From: Arthrobacter sp. PAMC25564
Lineage (GTDB): Bacteria > Actinomycetota > Actinomycetes > Actinomycetales > Micrococcaceae
Direction: 5' to 3'
DNA length: 64,000 nt
Assembly: GCF_004798705.1 (NCBI RefSeq)
Contig: NZ_CP039290.1
Span: 3,906,001-3,970,000 of the forward strand
The notes below the pieces were generated by a model, which ran no database searches, was not told the DNA's origin, and saw only the letters and a list, made by a program, of their open reading frames with translations. Within the stretch, counting starts at the first letter, position 1. Every line of letters starts with the position of its first letter. Positions 1 through 9,683 of this stretch are shown piece by piece. Made by a program: the position numbers and the translations under genes.

Positions 1-392
1 CAAACCGTTGACTTGTCTGATGGACATCATTTAGCGTCCATCGCACTGACAACGTTGTCTATCCGCGACACGCGCAACGAAGGGCGAAACAAGTAGATGA
101 AGCGGTAGTTTTCTGGACGCCCATCGATGACACCTTCATCAATCGAGCGGATGCGGCAGGGGACATGAGCCTGCTGCTTCCGCATCAGACTGGACTGTGG
201 CTCGTCCTCCACGCGCTGACCTTCGCTGCCTTCCTCATATCCGTGTTCGCGTTCGTCACAATGTGGAAATCGCGGCCGGAGCGCGCAATCGTCCAGAGCG
301 GCCGCCGGCCGGGAGCCGGCGTTTGGAATAAACGCAGAATAACGAAAAGTCATACCAATGGATAAGTGAATAAACATTGGTAAACGCGATCC
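1..392. other. Upstream stretch with no assignable gene
   Basis: I see no convincing gene here. A minus-strand reading frame (27-455) overlaps the Fic start and resembles no family I know, although its last 40 or so codons read as ordinary protein. A plus-strand frame at 165-365 has one hydrophobic stretch but no ribosome site. The stretch may hold the decayed end of an accessory gene. Confidence 0.3.
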
Positions 393-1583
393 ATGTCCAC
401 GTTTGAGGAGAAGTCGCCCCGGCCGTCGCTTGGCCATGAAGAACGGCCCTGGCACAGCGTCCAGGACGAGTATGGCTCACGAACGCAGAAGCGTCTGGCC
501 GCGGGTCCGTACTTGGCGACGGTCCCCGCATTCATCGCCGATCAGACAATCTCGCTCGGTAGCGAGCTGCACGCGCTAACTGAAGAGGCCGCGAGCGAGC
601 TGGCCCGCTTCGATGCGGAAGTAGGTCAAATCGCGGCACCATTCGCGTCCATTCTCCTGCGCACCGAGAGCGCCTCCAGCTCGGAAATCGAGAACCTCAC
701 GAGCGGCGCACGGCAGATCGCCTTGGCGGAGCTCGGTGAGCACGCCTCGAAGAATGCGCAGCTCATCGTCGGCAACGTCCGAGCCATGCAAGCAGCTCTT
801 TCCCTGTCCGAGTCCATCGACGGCCACGCCATCCTGGAAATGCACCGCGCACTGCTCGAGCAAAGCAATCCCGAAATCGTCGGCCATTGGCGTGACCAGC
901 AGGTCTGGATCGGTGGCGGGAGCCTCGGACCGCACACCGCACAGTTTGTCCCTCCCCATCAGGACCGGGTCCCCGCGCTCATGGACGATCTCTTCGCCTT
1001 CGCCAATCGCGTCGACCTTCCCGTGCTCGTTCACACCGCGATCGCTCACGCCCAATTCGAAACAATCCACCCGTTCCCCGATGGCAACGGAAGGGTCGGT
1101 CGCGCCCTCATCCAGTCGATGCTGCGCGGAGGACAGCTCACCCGAAACGTTGCCGTTCCTGTCTCCGCAGGCTTGCTCCACAACACCAGCCAATACTTTG
1201 AATCCCTGGGTGCGTACCGGTCCGGAGACATCGCCCCGATTGTTCGTTCAATCGCCGAGGCATCCTTCGCGGCGGTGCACAACGGCCGTATCCTCGTCGA
1301 TGACCTGGAGATCGTGCAGGTCGAATGGCGCGGGCGCATCAGCGCGAGACGAGACTCGGCAGCCCACCGGCTCGTGGACGTTCTCCTTCGCCAACCCGTG
1401 ATTGGCGCAGCCGCAGCTCAGCTTGGCATATCGACCGTCAACGCTCAGGTCGCTATCGACCGCCTCGTTGACGCCAACATTCTGACCCAAATCACAGACG
1501 GACGACGAAACCGAATTTGGCTAGCGAAGGACGTCGTTCAGGTCCTTGACGAGTTCGCCGCCCGAGCGAAGCGGCGCCGATAG
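393..1583 (+). CDS. Fic/DOC family protein (class II, probable AMP-transferase)
   Basis: Fic enzymes usually transfer AMP from ATP to a hydroxyl side chain of a target protein. The core motif HPFPDGNGRVGR is complete at residues 226-237, with catalytic His226, Asp230 for metal, and the Asn/Arg anion site. An inhibitory helix of the form S-x-x-x-E-N is visible at residues 96-101 (Ser96, Glu100, Asn101), upstream of the Fic core. That makes it an N-terminally self-inhibited class II Fic with no need for a separate antitoxin. The C-terminal 100 residues look like a winged helix (an A-A-A-Q-L-G-I-S-type segment), as in many solitary Fic proteins. No clear Shine-Dalgarno precedes the ATG. The target is unknown. 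Confidence 0.9.
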   Translation: MSTFEEKSPRPSLGHEERPWHSVQDEYGSRTQKRLAAGPYLATVPAFIADQTISLGSELHALTEEAASELARFDAEVGQIAAPFASILLRTESASSSEIENLTSGARQIALAELGEHASKNAQLIVGNVRAMQAALSLSESIDGHAILEMHRALLEQSNPEIVGHWRDQQVWIGGGSLGPHTAQFVPPHQDRVPALMDDLFAFANRVDLPVLVHTAIAHAQFETIHPFPDGNGRVGRALIQSMLRGGQLTRNVAVPVSAGLLHNTSQYFESLGAYRSGDIAPIVRSIAEASFAAVHNGRILVDDLEIVQVEWRGRISARRDSAAHRLVDVLLRQPVIGAAAAQLGISTVNAQVAIDRLVDANILTQITDGRRNRIWLAKDVVQVLDEFAARAKRRR

Positions 1584-1685
1584 CCGGACGGTGAACGGAC
1601 GCACTCTGAGCCGACCGATCCCTGCCCGATTTGGAGTCCAGCTCCTGCCCGTAACGGAACGCTCAGCGGGACGCGGCAGAATATT

Positions 1686-1919
1686 TCAACCGGCAGTCGG
1701 TTCCTCGTCGTTGGCGACAGCCTCGATCCAATCCACAGCCTCGTCGGAAAGCTGGGGACCGTCTGCTGATTCGCCAGCCCACCACTCAGAATCCGTCGTG
1801 CCGCCCGTAACCGCCATGATGCCGGCGATTACATTCGGTGGCAGCGGCTCGCCGTTGTGCTCAATGAGCCAGTCGCGAGTTTCCGCATCGGCCAGAGGCC
1901 ACCACTCTTGGATGTTCAT
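1686..1919 (-). CDS. Small acidic hypothetical protein (77 aa)
   Basis: I do not recognise a family. The protein starts MNIQEWW and is rich in Trp, Asp and Glu, with no membrane segment or signal peptide. An upstream start at 1988 would add 23 residues of poor-looking sequence, so I prefer the internal ATG at 1919. It converges on the Fic gene with about 100 bases between them. Its composition is that of a real soluble protein rather than an antisense shadow. A link to the Fic gene is possible but nothing in the sequence shows it. Confidence 0.5.
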   Translation of the reverse strand: MNIQEWWPLADAETRDWLIEHNGEPLPPNVIAGIMAVTGGTTDSEWWAGESADGPQLSDEAVDWIEAVANDEEPTAG

Positions 1920-2205
1920 CAACGCAGTATTGCACTGACGAAGTCGTGCGTACGCATTCCGCCGTGGGACGAACTCCGGCGGAGGCACCGCCTAACGGGC
2001 GCAGCTCCCCCGTTAAGGACGCCCCGGAGGTGTCCCGGTGGCGATCCTTCACCAGGCAGCTCAGTTGAAACGCGGACCGAAGGCTATGGCATCCAGATCA
2101 TGGGCAGTTACGGTGGCTCCATGAGGGACAGGATGCTGCCGATCATATGCGGGAGGACAGAGTTCAATGACGCCCTCGACCACTACGAGACGGAAGGCTG
2201 GCGCC

Positions 2206-2769
2206 GTGCGGAAACTGATCTACGGCATGAACCTGACCCTGGACGGCTACATCGCCGCGGCTGGCGACGACATCGGCTGGAGCGGGCCGAGCGACGAACT
2301 GTTCCAGTGGTGGCTCGACCAGGAGCGGGCTAGCAGCCTGTCGCTGTACGGCCGCAAGCTCTGGGAGACCATGAGCTCCTACTGGCCCACCGGCGACCAG
2401 CAGCCCAACGCCACCCCGGCGGAGATCGAGTTCGCGCGGAACTGGCGGGACACGCCAAAGGTGGTGTTCTCCTCGACGATCGACAAGGTCGACTGGAACA
2501 CCCGCCTGGTCACCGGCGACGCGATCGCCGAGATCACCCGGCTCAAGGCCGGGGACGGCGGCCCGATGAGCATCGGCGGCGCAACGCTCGCCGGAGCGGC
2601 CATGCGGGCCGGGCTGATCGACGAGTACGCGCTGGCCACCCATCCGGTCCTGGTGGGCGGCGGCACGCCGTTCTTCACCGCGCTGGACAGCTGGGTGAAC
2701 CTGAACCTGGTGGAGACGCGGACGTTTCCCGGCGGCGTGGTCCTGACCAGGTACGAGACGAGGCGCTGA
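2206..2769 (+). CDS. Dihydrofolate reductase / RibD C-terminal family protein
   Basis: The protein begins VRKLIYGMNLTLDGYIA, the typical first strand and loop of the RibD_C/DHFR-like fold. It continues with a LYGRKLWETM cofactor-loop element, SIGGATLAG, and a terminal PVLVGGGTPFF strand. These proteins bind NADPH; most, including this one, have no assigned substrate. I chose the GTG at 2206 because GGAAGG lies 9-14 bases upstream and homologs begin with this strand; an ATG at 2167 would add 13 residues. It probably reads alone. A second, unrelated-looking member of the family sits at 10908-11528. Confidence 0.8.
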   Translation: MRKLIYGMNLTLDGYIAAAGDDIGWSGPSDELFQWWLDQERASSLSLYGRKLWETMSSYWPTGDQQPNATPAEIEFARNWRDTPKVVFSSTIDKVDWNTRLVTGDAIAEITRLKAGDGGPMSIGGATLAGAAMRAGLIDEYALATHPVLVGGGTPFFTALDSWVNLNLVETRTFPGGVVLTRYETRR

Positions 2770-2936
2770 GGAGTACCTCATATCAGGATGCTCGCGAAAC
2801 GGCGGTGCCCTTGACGAGTGTTCACCCGAGCACGACACTGGGACCCAGTTGAAGGTCGGCACAATTAATGCCGCAGCCGAACAACTGGGCGGGCAATCGC
2901 TCGCCGGCCATCGCGCCAACAATGGAAGGCATCCCG

Positions 2937-3656
2937 GTGACTTCAACGAGGAAGACCGCGCTCGTGGCAGGTATTTTCTACCTGATGACCTTTGTTTCGA
3001 TCCCCACGCTCACACTGTACGGTCCCGTGAAGGGCAAGGACTTTATCATCAGCTCCACCGCCGACACTGGCGCGCTCTGGGGAGGCTTGCTCGAGGTGAT
3101 CGTCGGTCTCGCCGGAATCGGCACCGCCGTCACGCTGTTCCCGGTGGTCAAGCGGCAAAACGAAGGCATGGCGCTGGGCTTTGTCGCCAGTCGCACGATT
3201 GAAGCCGCCATGATCTTCGCTGGCGTCGCGAGCATCCTTTCCCTCGTTGCCTTGCAGCAAGCCGGAGTCCCTGGAGCGAACGCGACCTCGTTGACAACTG
3301 TGGGCGACGGGCTCGTCGCGTTCTACAACGGAACGTTCCTGCTCGGACAGAGCCTCATGCCAGCCGTGAATGCTGTGTTGTTGGGGACCTTGCTGTACCG
3401 TTCGAGCCTCGTGCCGCGTGCCATTCCCGTGCTTGGACTCATCGGAGCTCCCCTACAGTTCGCTGCCGTCATCCTCACGATGTTCGGCGTCATCGACCGA
3501 ATCTCCACCGTGACCCTGCTCGCCGCGCTCCCGATCGCGCTATGGGAGTTCTCGCTTGGCCTCTGGCTAGTCGTCAAGGGCTTCAAGCCGTCACCCATTA
3601 CAGGCGCACTGCTCGCCACCGTCGCAACGCCCGCCAGCCGAACCGACTTCGACTAG
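2937..3656 (+). CDS. DUF4386-type multi-pass membrane protein
   Basis: This roughly 239-residue protein has about six hydrophobic segments. It begins VTSTRKTALVAGIFYLMTF, and the arginine-rich start followed by a G-I-F-Y-L-x-T-F helix is characteristic of DUF4386 proteins. Their function is unknown. The GTG at 2937 is favoured because GGAAGG ends 7 bases before it; in-frame ATGs at 2868 and 2922 lack such a site. Downstream is a non-coding gap and then the AddB-like gene. Confidence 0.65.
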   Translation: MTSTRKTALVAGIFYLMTFVSIPTLTLYGPVKGKDFIISSTADTGALWGGLLEVIVGLAGIGTAVTLFPVVKRQNEGMALGFVASRTIEAAMIFAGVASILSLVALQQAGVPGANATSLTTVGDGLVAFYNGTFLLGQSLMPAVNAVLLGTLLYRSSLVPRAIPVLGLIGAPLQFAAVILTMFGVIDRISTVTLLAALPIALWEFSLGLWLVVKGFKPSPITGALLATVATPASRTDFD

Positions 3657-3822
3657 CCCACCGTGACCATGCTGGTCTCGACTGACCCATGGATGGCGCT
3701 CGACTCGGACTGACAAGTAAACGCTTGGCCACAAACGCCACCCCAACGCGTCACACCATTTATTGCCCAACTCTCCCCCCTATGATCAAGGAACTGTCGG
3801 TCCTACACGTCCAGGGGATGAT

Positions 3823-6489
3823 GTGAACGTTTTGTTTGGCCTGTTTCTGGACCGCGCTCCGTGGACCTATCGCGATTCCGCACTCGGTGCGGTCCGGCTC
3901 GGGCCCTTGGGCTTGACCCAACTGCTCCAGACCCGGCTGGGATTGACCGGGCCCGATGCCCGCCACTCGACGCGGATCCGGCAGTTCATGGCCCGACTCG
4001 CGGAGCAGGACACCCCTGAAGCCTGGTTCCACGGCTCCTTCACCGTCGACCCCTGGTCTACCGCCATGGACCTGCTGAAGCTGCGCGACGAGCTTGTGCT
4101 CAACGGCTGGACCGGCATCGCGCCGGACGGGTCAACCGCCAAGCTGAAAGCCCTCGCGTCCCTCGAGCAGAGCCCGCTTCCCCTCGACCGGGCCTTCGCC
4201 GATTATCCGCTGGAACTCGTGCACGAGCTCGAAAGCGAGGCCACGTCCAGCTGGCCCCTCGGCGTCTCCCGGCTGGAACTCCAGCACCCCCGCGACTCGT
4301 TCCCCGCCATCTGGCAGCGCCTCATCGGCGCCCTCGAACGCCACGGCGTGGGCGTGGCCGAGCCGGCACCGGAGACCGGGCCGGTAGGCGAGGTCACCGT
4401 CCTCGTCGCCAAGACCGAGTGGGAAGCAGCCGAACACACCGCCCGCTGGCTCGCGTCCGCCGAAAACCCCCGCACGGACCGCGCCGCCGTCGTCGCCTCC
4501 GCCAGCACAGCGTTGCTGGACCAGGAACTCCAACTCCGCGGCCTGCCGCGGATCGGCGTGAGCAGCCGCTCCCGCTGGCGCGCCCTGGACCAGATCATCC
4601 CCCTCTTCTTCAACGTGATCTGGGGACCCGTGGACGTCCAGCTGCTGGGCGAATTCCTGAACCTCCCCATCAGCCCCGTCCGGCGCGGCGCCGCACGGCA
4701 ACTGCTCCGCGCCCTCGCCGCCCAGCCGGGCACCGGCGGCGAAGAATGGCTCCGCGCGCTGCAGGACATCGGCAGCGACGAGGACCTTGGCCCCGGTGTC
4801 GCGGCAGAGCTGGACCTGCTGCTCAGCACCGGGCTGCTCACGGACGACGGGACGGTCAGCGGCAGCGCCGTCGTCGAACGCGCGCAGTGGCTGCGCACCC
4901 AGCTCAGCCGCCGCGTGCAGCTGCATCCCCAACTGGAATCCGTGCTCAGCCAGCTCAACGAATTCACGGCCCTGATCGACGGGCCGGAGCCGGTCACGCG
5001 CAAGACCATCGCGCGGATCCTGGAATCCGTCATTCCCGCCAGCGCCAATCCCCTGGCCGGCGGCGAGGCCGCGCCCTGGGTGACGCTGCGCAGTCTGGGC
5101 GAACTGTGCGACGACGTCGACACGCTCGTCTGGTGGGGGTGCCAGGACGACGGCCAGGCCCGGCCCCGCCACTGGGACGACGCGGAACGCCTCGCGCTGC
5201 AGAGTGTCGGCGTCGAACTCCCCGATCCGGCGGCCCTTGCTGAGCTGGAACTCTCCGTCGCGGTAAACGCCGCGAGGCACTCCCGCCGGCTGCTGCTGGT
5301 GCGCGCCGCCGAGATCAGCGGGGAGCCCACGAAGGCCCACCCCGTGCTGTCCTCCCTCGCCTTCAGCACCCTTCCGGCTCCCCTGCAGGGAACCCTGGAG
5401 GAGAACAAAAAGGCAGTGGAACACGCCATCACGGCCTTCAGCGTCACCCCCGCCGATCTGGTGCACGACGGCGTCTGGCGCCTCGCCGGCCGGACCGCCA
5501 CGCTGACCCCGGTACAGCCCTCCCCCGCCCGGCTTCTGCCGGCAGCCCACGAACTGGGCCCGCGCCCGGCCTTTATGCCCGAGAAGCTCTCCTACTCGCA
5601 GCTCAGCACCTTGATCGGCTGCTCGCTGAAGTGGGTGCTGGAGAAGAAGGGCCGGCTGAAGGTGGCCGACGCGCAATCCGTCCCCACCGGAAACACCATG
5701 ATCGGCACCCTGGTGCACAAGGTGGTCGAGGAACTCTTCGGCGAGCTCTACGCCGCGAACCGGGCCGTGCCGGAGCCGAAGGAAGTCCAGGCCAAACTGG
5801 ACGAACTCGTGCCGGACTACGCCTCGGAGCTGCTGTTGCCGGGCAATGGAAGTAAACTCGCCGGCCTCCGGCCGATCATCGGGAACTCCGTCATCAAGCT
5901 GTTCCAGACCCTGCAGACCCAAGGGGTCTACATCCGCGCCACCGAGCATGCCTTCGACAAGCCGGCCTCGTTCAACGTCAACGGCGCCCGGATCGACGTG
6001 CAGGTCTCCGGGTCCATCGATGTCCTCGCCGCAGACCAGCAGGCCGAACCCGTGGTGATCGACCTCAAGTGGACCAACCGCTCGAAGTACCGGCGGGAGG
6101 AGATCACCCAGGGTGACGCAATGCAGCTCGCCCTGTACCACTGGGCCCTGGACGACGGGCCGGACCCGATGTCCACCGTCACCGAGGACGCCCCGATGTC
6201 CTACTATCTGCTCAAACAGGGCGAGTTTGCCTCCACCAGCACACTCTTCGGGCCGGCTCTGGCCAGCCCCGCGTCCAGCCGGAGCACCTGGCAGCGTTCC
6301 GTCCGCGCCGCCGAATTCTCCATCGCCGAAGTCGTCGGCGGACGCGTCCTGGCCGCCGGCCGGCAGGAGCTGGGAACCTCCGATGAGCAGCGGGAAACGG
6401 CGACGGCGGACGGCAGGCTCTACCAGAAGCCGCCCTGCAACTTCTGCGACTTCTCCGCACTCTGCGGCCTCAAGGGGGATCTGTCATGA
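3823..6489 (+). CDS. AddB-like PD-(D/E)XK nuclease with Fe-S-type cysteines
   Basis: This is the probable partner of the helicase that follows; together they would resect double-strand breaks in the manner of AddAB. The first 600 residues look like the inactive helicase scaffold of AddB: no Walker A is visible. The C-terminal nuclease domain runs from a KLSYSQLSTLIGCSLKW segment through a V-I-D-L-K-W active-site strand to CNFCDFSALCG. The single upstream Cys plus the C-x2-C-x5-C cluster is the iron-sulfur staple arrangement of AddB, Cas4 and Dna2 nucleases. GTG 3823 is chosen because AGGGGA sits just upstream; an ATG in the same frame at 3763 would read through apparently non-coding DNA. It overlaps the next gene by 4 bases (ATGA). 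Confidence 0.8.
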   Translation: MNVLFGLFLDRAPWTYRDSALGAVRLGPLGLTQLLQTRLGLTGPDARHSTRIRQFMARLAEQDTPEAWFHGSFTVDPWSTAMDLLKLRDELVLNGWTGIAPDGSTAKLKALASLEQSPLPLDRAFADYPLELVHELESEATSSWPLGVSRLELQHPRDSFPAIWQRLIGALERHGVGVAEPAPETGPVGEVTVLVAKTEWEAAEHTARWLASAENPRTDRAAVVASASTALLDQELQLRGLPRIGVSSRSRWRALDQIIPLFFNVIWGPVDVQLLGEFLNLPISPVRRGAARQLLRALAAQPGTGGEEWLRALQDIGSDEDLGPGVAAELDLLLSTGLLTDDGTVSGSAVVERAQWLRTQLSRRVQLHPQLESVLSQLNEFTALIDGPEPVTRKTIARILESVIPASANPLAGGEAAPWVTLRSLGELCDDVDTLVWWGCQDDGQARPRHWDDAERLALQSVGVELPDPAALAELELSVAVNAARHSRRLLLVRAAEISGEPTKAHPVLSSLAFSTLPAPLQGTLEENKKAVEHAITAFSVTPADLVHDGVWRLAGRTATLTPVQPSPARLLPAAHELGPRPAFMPEKLSYSQLSTLIGCSLKWVLEKKGRLKVADAQSVPTGNTMIGTLVHKVVEELFGELYAANRAVPEPKEVQAKLDELVPDYASELLLPGNGSKLAGLRPIIGNSVIKLFQTLQTQGVYIRATEHAFDKPASFNVNGARIDVQVSGSIDVLAADQQAEPVVIDLKWTNRSKYRREEITQGDAMQLALYHWALDDGPDPMSTVTEDAPMSYYLLKQGEFASTSTLFGPALASPASSRSTWQRSVRAAEFSIAEVVGGRVLAAGRQELGTSDEQRETATADGRLYQKPPCNFCDFSALCGLKGDLS

Positions 6490-9400
6490 ACCACGCACCG
6501 GGCAACGTCACGATGATCACGGCCAGCGCCGGCACCGGCAAGACTTACAGCCTGATGGGCGAAATCGCCCGCGAAATCAACAATGGCACTAAACCCAGCC
6601 AGATCCTGGCCACCACCTTCACGAAGAAGGCCGCCGCGGAACTCATCGACCGGGTCCAGGCCGAACTCTTCGGCCAGGAACGCCCCGACGCCGCCCGGCA
6701 GATGTCCGTCAGCATGGTGGGCACCGTCAACAGCGTCTGCAGCCGGCTGCTCCAGGAATACGCCGTCGACGCCGGGCTCTCGCCCGCGCTGCAGGTCATC
6801 GCCGAAGACGAACAGCTCCGGATCTTCCAGCTGGCCACGGACGACGTGTTCGCGGAGTTCACGCCGAGAATCCAGCCGCTGGCCCTCCGGCTGGGGCACG
6901 ACGGCGAAACGGACGTCCGCGGAAGCGACACCGACTGGCGCAAAATCGTCCGCGACATCACGGATGCCGCACGCAGCAACAGGATCGCCCCCTCAAGCCT
7001 GGCCCGCTCCGCCTCGTTGTCCTGGCAGGGGCTGCAGCAGGTCCTTGGCCCGGCGGCCCTCGATGACCGCGCCTCCTGGTCCCACCAGCTCCTGGAGGGC
7101 CTGATGAGCCTCCGCGGGCTGAAAGCGGACCTTGTTGAGGCCGGCAAGACTCCGCCCAAGAACCTGCTCGCCTCGATCGCCCTGCTCGAGCCAGTGCTGG
7201 CCCAGGCCTCCCCGGAGGACGCCCCGTGGCGCTTCTGGATCGATGCGGCCGGGGTCCCGAATGCGGACGCCAAACGGCAGCTGGAAGACTACATTTCCGC
7301 GGTCGAAGCCGATCTGGCGGCCAACCCCGCCTTCCAGACCGAGCTGAGGGAATTCACCGAACTGCTGTTTGCCTGCGCCGCCTCGTGCCTGGACCGCTTC
7401 GCGGACTTCAAGCGACAGTACGGGCTGATTGACTTCGCAGACCAGGAAACCCTGGTCCTGGATCTGCTGGAGAACAACCCGGAGTTCCGCGCCTCCATCG
7501 CCGGACGGATCAAGTTCATGGTGGTGGACGAATTCCAGGACACCAGCCCGCTGCAGCTCCAGCTCTTCACCAGGTTCGCCGAACTGGTGGACAAGGTCGT
7601 CTGGGTCGGGGACTCCAAGCAGGCCATCTACGAATTCCGCGGCACGGACCCGGAGCTGATGAAGGCCGTCGCCGCCCGGATTGAGCACAAGACCCAGCTC
7701 CATGATTCCTGGCGGTCCAAAGAAGCAGTCATTGACCTCTCCAACGGGATCAGCCTCGCCATGTTCCCGGAGCTGAGCGAGGATGAAGTACGGCTGACGG
7801 TTCCGGACGCCCGCCTCGATCCTTCCCATCCGAAGAACGCCCTGGGCGGTTCCCGGGAAACCTGGACCCTGGCAGCGAAGACGGTTCCGGCACAGCGGCG
7901 GGCCATCGCCGCCGGCGTCGTTGACCTGATCCGGCGCCGTGGCTTCAAGGCGTCCGACGTCGCCGTCCTGGCCCGGTCAAACGCCAGCGTGGAGGCTATC
8001 GCTGCTGAACTGACAGCGCTCGGGCTCAAGGCAACCACCCACACGTCCCCGCTGTTCGCCGCGCGGGAAATCCAGCTGGTCCGTGCCGGGATGGCCTTTG
8101 TCGCCTCCGACGACGACACGGTAGCCCTGGCCGAGCTGGCCCACCTGCACCCCGGGCACGCCCAATTCGGCCGCTGGGTGCCCGCCTTGTTCGACGCCGC
8201 GGAGCCGAAGGAGGAACTCCGGCGCTGGGCCAGCGACCCGCAGGTCACCGGGCTGGTGGAGCTCCGCGGCCTGGCCACGCTGTGCACCCCCACCGAGATC
8301 ATGGAGGAAGTCGTCTCCCGGCTCGGTGTTGCCCGGCTCATCAAATCGTGGAGCAGCCCGGGAACCCGGCTCAAGAATCTGGACGCGCTGCGCTCGATGC
8401 TGGAGCGGTACTACCAATCGTGTGCCGCCCTGGGCAAGCCCGTCACCCTGGGCGGCTCGCTCAAGTTCCTGGCCGACGCCGACAGCGCCGGCAGCGAGAA
8501 CTTCGGCGACGACGTCGTCAACGTCCTGACCTATCACAAGGCCAAGGGGCTCGAATGGCCGGCAGTGGTGCTGGCGAGCCTCGACACCCCCGTTGCTGCG
8601 AGCCCCTGGGGTGTGAGCGTCGAGGGCGTGGCGGAAATCGATGTCCGGAACCCCCTCGCCGGCCGGTGGATCCGCTTCTGGCCCTGGCCGTTTGGCGCCA
8701 AGGGATTCAAGCCGCTCTCCGGAGTGGCAGACGAATCAGTTGTGGCGCAGCGGGTTCTCGCGCGACGGCAGGCGGACTCGGCGCGCGTCCTCTACGTGGG
8801 CCTGACCCGCTCGGTCAGCGTGACCTGCCTGGCAGCCGCCAAACCGGCCCCGGCGTCGCTGAACACCCTCGCGTCCGGGCCCATCGTGGAGTGGACGGCG
8901 GGAGCCGGCAACAAAGGCACCCTGGCCGTCCTCGGCCGCGACGCCGAACACACCCTCTCGGTGGATGCCTTCAGCTATGAGCCGGTGGATGAGCGCGCTT
9001 CCGGGGGCGAGGGCGCGGGCGGGGAATTCGAGGATTCCCTGGCCGTGGCGTCTCCGGTTTCGCACAAGCCGGCGCGCGTGACGGCCAGCTCTTTGGAAAG
9101 CTTTGGCTTCGTTGCGGACGTCACGGAGGCCGCGGTCCTTGGGCCGCAGCTGATCCCGCACGGAGCGCCCAACTGGGACCACGTGGGCTCGGCCATCCAT
9201 GGCTACTTCGCGCTGCCGCTGGCCGATCTGGATGCCGAAGTCCGGCTCAGCGCGGCGCAGCGGCTCCTTGACCGCTGGGGCGCGGCATCCGCCGTCGAAC
9301 CGGGCGTTGTGGTGGAAGCCGGTGAGCGGATGCTCACCTTCTTCGCCGGGCAGTACCCCGGCGCGACGGTCATCACCGAGCAGTCGGTTGCCTGGCGGAA

Positions 9401-9635
9401 ATCGGACAACCAGCTGATGGAAGGGTGGATCGACCTCCTGCTGGAGACACCGGCCGGGTATGTGCTGGTGGACCACAAGTCCTATCCGGGCAAGGACCCG
9501 ATCGGCCATATCAGGGACAAGTACGTCGGCCAGCTGCGGGGATATGCGGAAGCGATCCAGTCCATTACCGGCCGGCCCGTCGTCGAGACGCTGATCCACA
9601 TGCCGGCGCTGGGGAAGATTTTCCGGATCAGCTGA
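6486..9635 (+). CDS. UvrD/Rep-family helicase-nuclease (AddA/RecB-like)
   Basis: This is a superfamily 1A DNA helicase fused to a C-terminal RecB-type nuclease. Walker A is ASAGTGKT at residues 13-20. Motif II is VVDEFQDTSPLQ near residue 347, followed by motif III (VWVGDSKQAIYEFRG). A motif V/VI segment (VLTYHKAKGLEWP, then VLYVGLTRS) lies in the middle. The nuclease strand EGWIDLLLETPAGYVLVDHK is near residue 980, with the D and D-x-K of PD-(D/E)XK enzymes. It is co-translated with the AddB-like gene. With that partner it should process broken DNA ends; actinobacteria often keep such a pair beside AdnAB or RecBCD. Confidence 0.9.
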   Translation: MNHAPGNVTMITASAGTGKTYSLMGEIAREINNGTKPSQILATTFTKKAAAELIDRVQAELFGQERPDAARQMSVSMVGTVNSVCSRLLQEYAVDAGLSPALQVIAEDEQLRIFQLATDDVFAEFTPRIQPLALRLGHDGETDVRGSDTDWRKIVRDITDAARSNRIAPSSLARSASLSWQGLQQVLGPAALDDRASWSHQLLEGLMSLRGLKADLVEAGKTPPKNLLASIALLEPVLAQASPEDAPWRFWIDAAGVPNADAKRQLEDYISAVEADLAANPAFQTELREFTELLFACAASCLDRFADFKRQYGLIDFADQETLVLDLLENNPEFRASIAGRIKFMVVDEFQDTSPLQLQLFTRFAELVDKVVWVGDSKQAIYEFRGTDPELMKAVAARIEHKTQLHDSWRSKEAVIDLSNGISLAMFPELSEDEVRLTVPDARLDPSHPKNALGGSRETWTLAAKTVPAQRRAIAAGVVDLIRRRGFKASDVAVLARSNASVEAIAAELTALGLKATTHTSPLFAAREIQLVRAGMAFVASDDDTVALAELAHLHPGHAQFGRWVPALFDAAEPKEELRRWASDPQVTGLVELRGLATLCTPTEIMEEVVSRLGVARLIKSWSSPGTRLKNLDALRSMLERYYQSCAALGKPVTLGGSLKFLADADSAGSENFGDDVVNVLTYHKAKGLEWPAVVLASLDTPVAASPWGVSVEGVAEIDVRNPLAGRWIRFWPWPFGAKGFKPLSGVADESVVAQRVLARRQADSARVLYVGLTRSVSVTCLAAAKPAPASLNTLASGPIVEWTAGAGNKGTLAVLGRDAEHTLSVDAFSYEPVDERASGGEGAGGEFEDSLAVASPVSHKPARVTASSLESFGFVADVTEAAVLGPQLIPHGAPNWDHVGSAIHGYFALPLADLDAEVRLSAAQRLLDRWGAASAVEPGVVVEAGERMLTFFAGQYPGATVITEQSVAWRKSDNQLMEGWIDLLLETPAGYVLVDHKSYPGKDPIGHIRDKYVGQLRGYAEAIQSITGRPVVETLIHMPALGKIFRIS

Positions 9636-9683
9636 CCTTCACCGCCGATGACGGCGTGTGTGCCGTGCGGCAGGATGTGATTT

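Noticed and set aside
27..455. Minus-strand 142-codon frame at the left edge
   Set aside because: It overlaps the Fic start and half of it is low-quality sequence; the last 40 codons look protein-like but match no family I know.
3763..3822. Upstream ATG start for the AddB-like gene
   Set aside because: The extra 20 codons read through leader DNA; AGGGGA followed by GTG at 3823 is a better start, and the relic at 17237 shows similarity running through this leader without protein-like conservation.
4132..6141. Long minus-strand reading frame of 669 codons antisense to the AddB-like gene
   Set aside because: Gly/Arg/Pro-rich shadow typical of high-GC DNA; no family motif and no ribosome site, while the plus strand encodes a clear nuclease.
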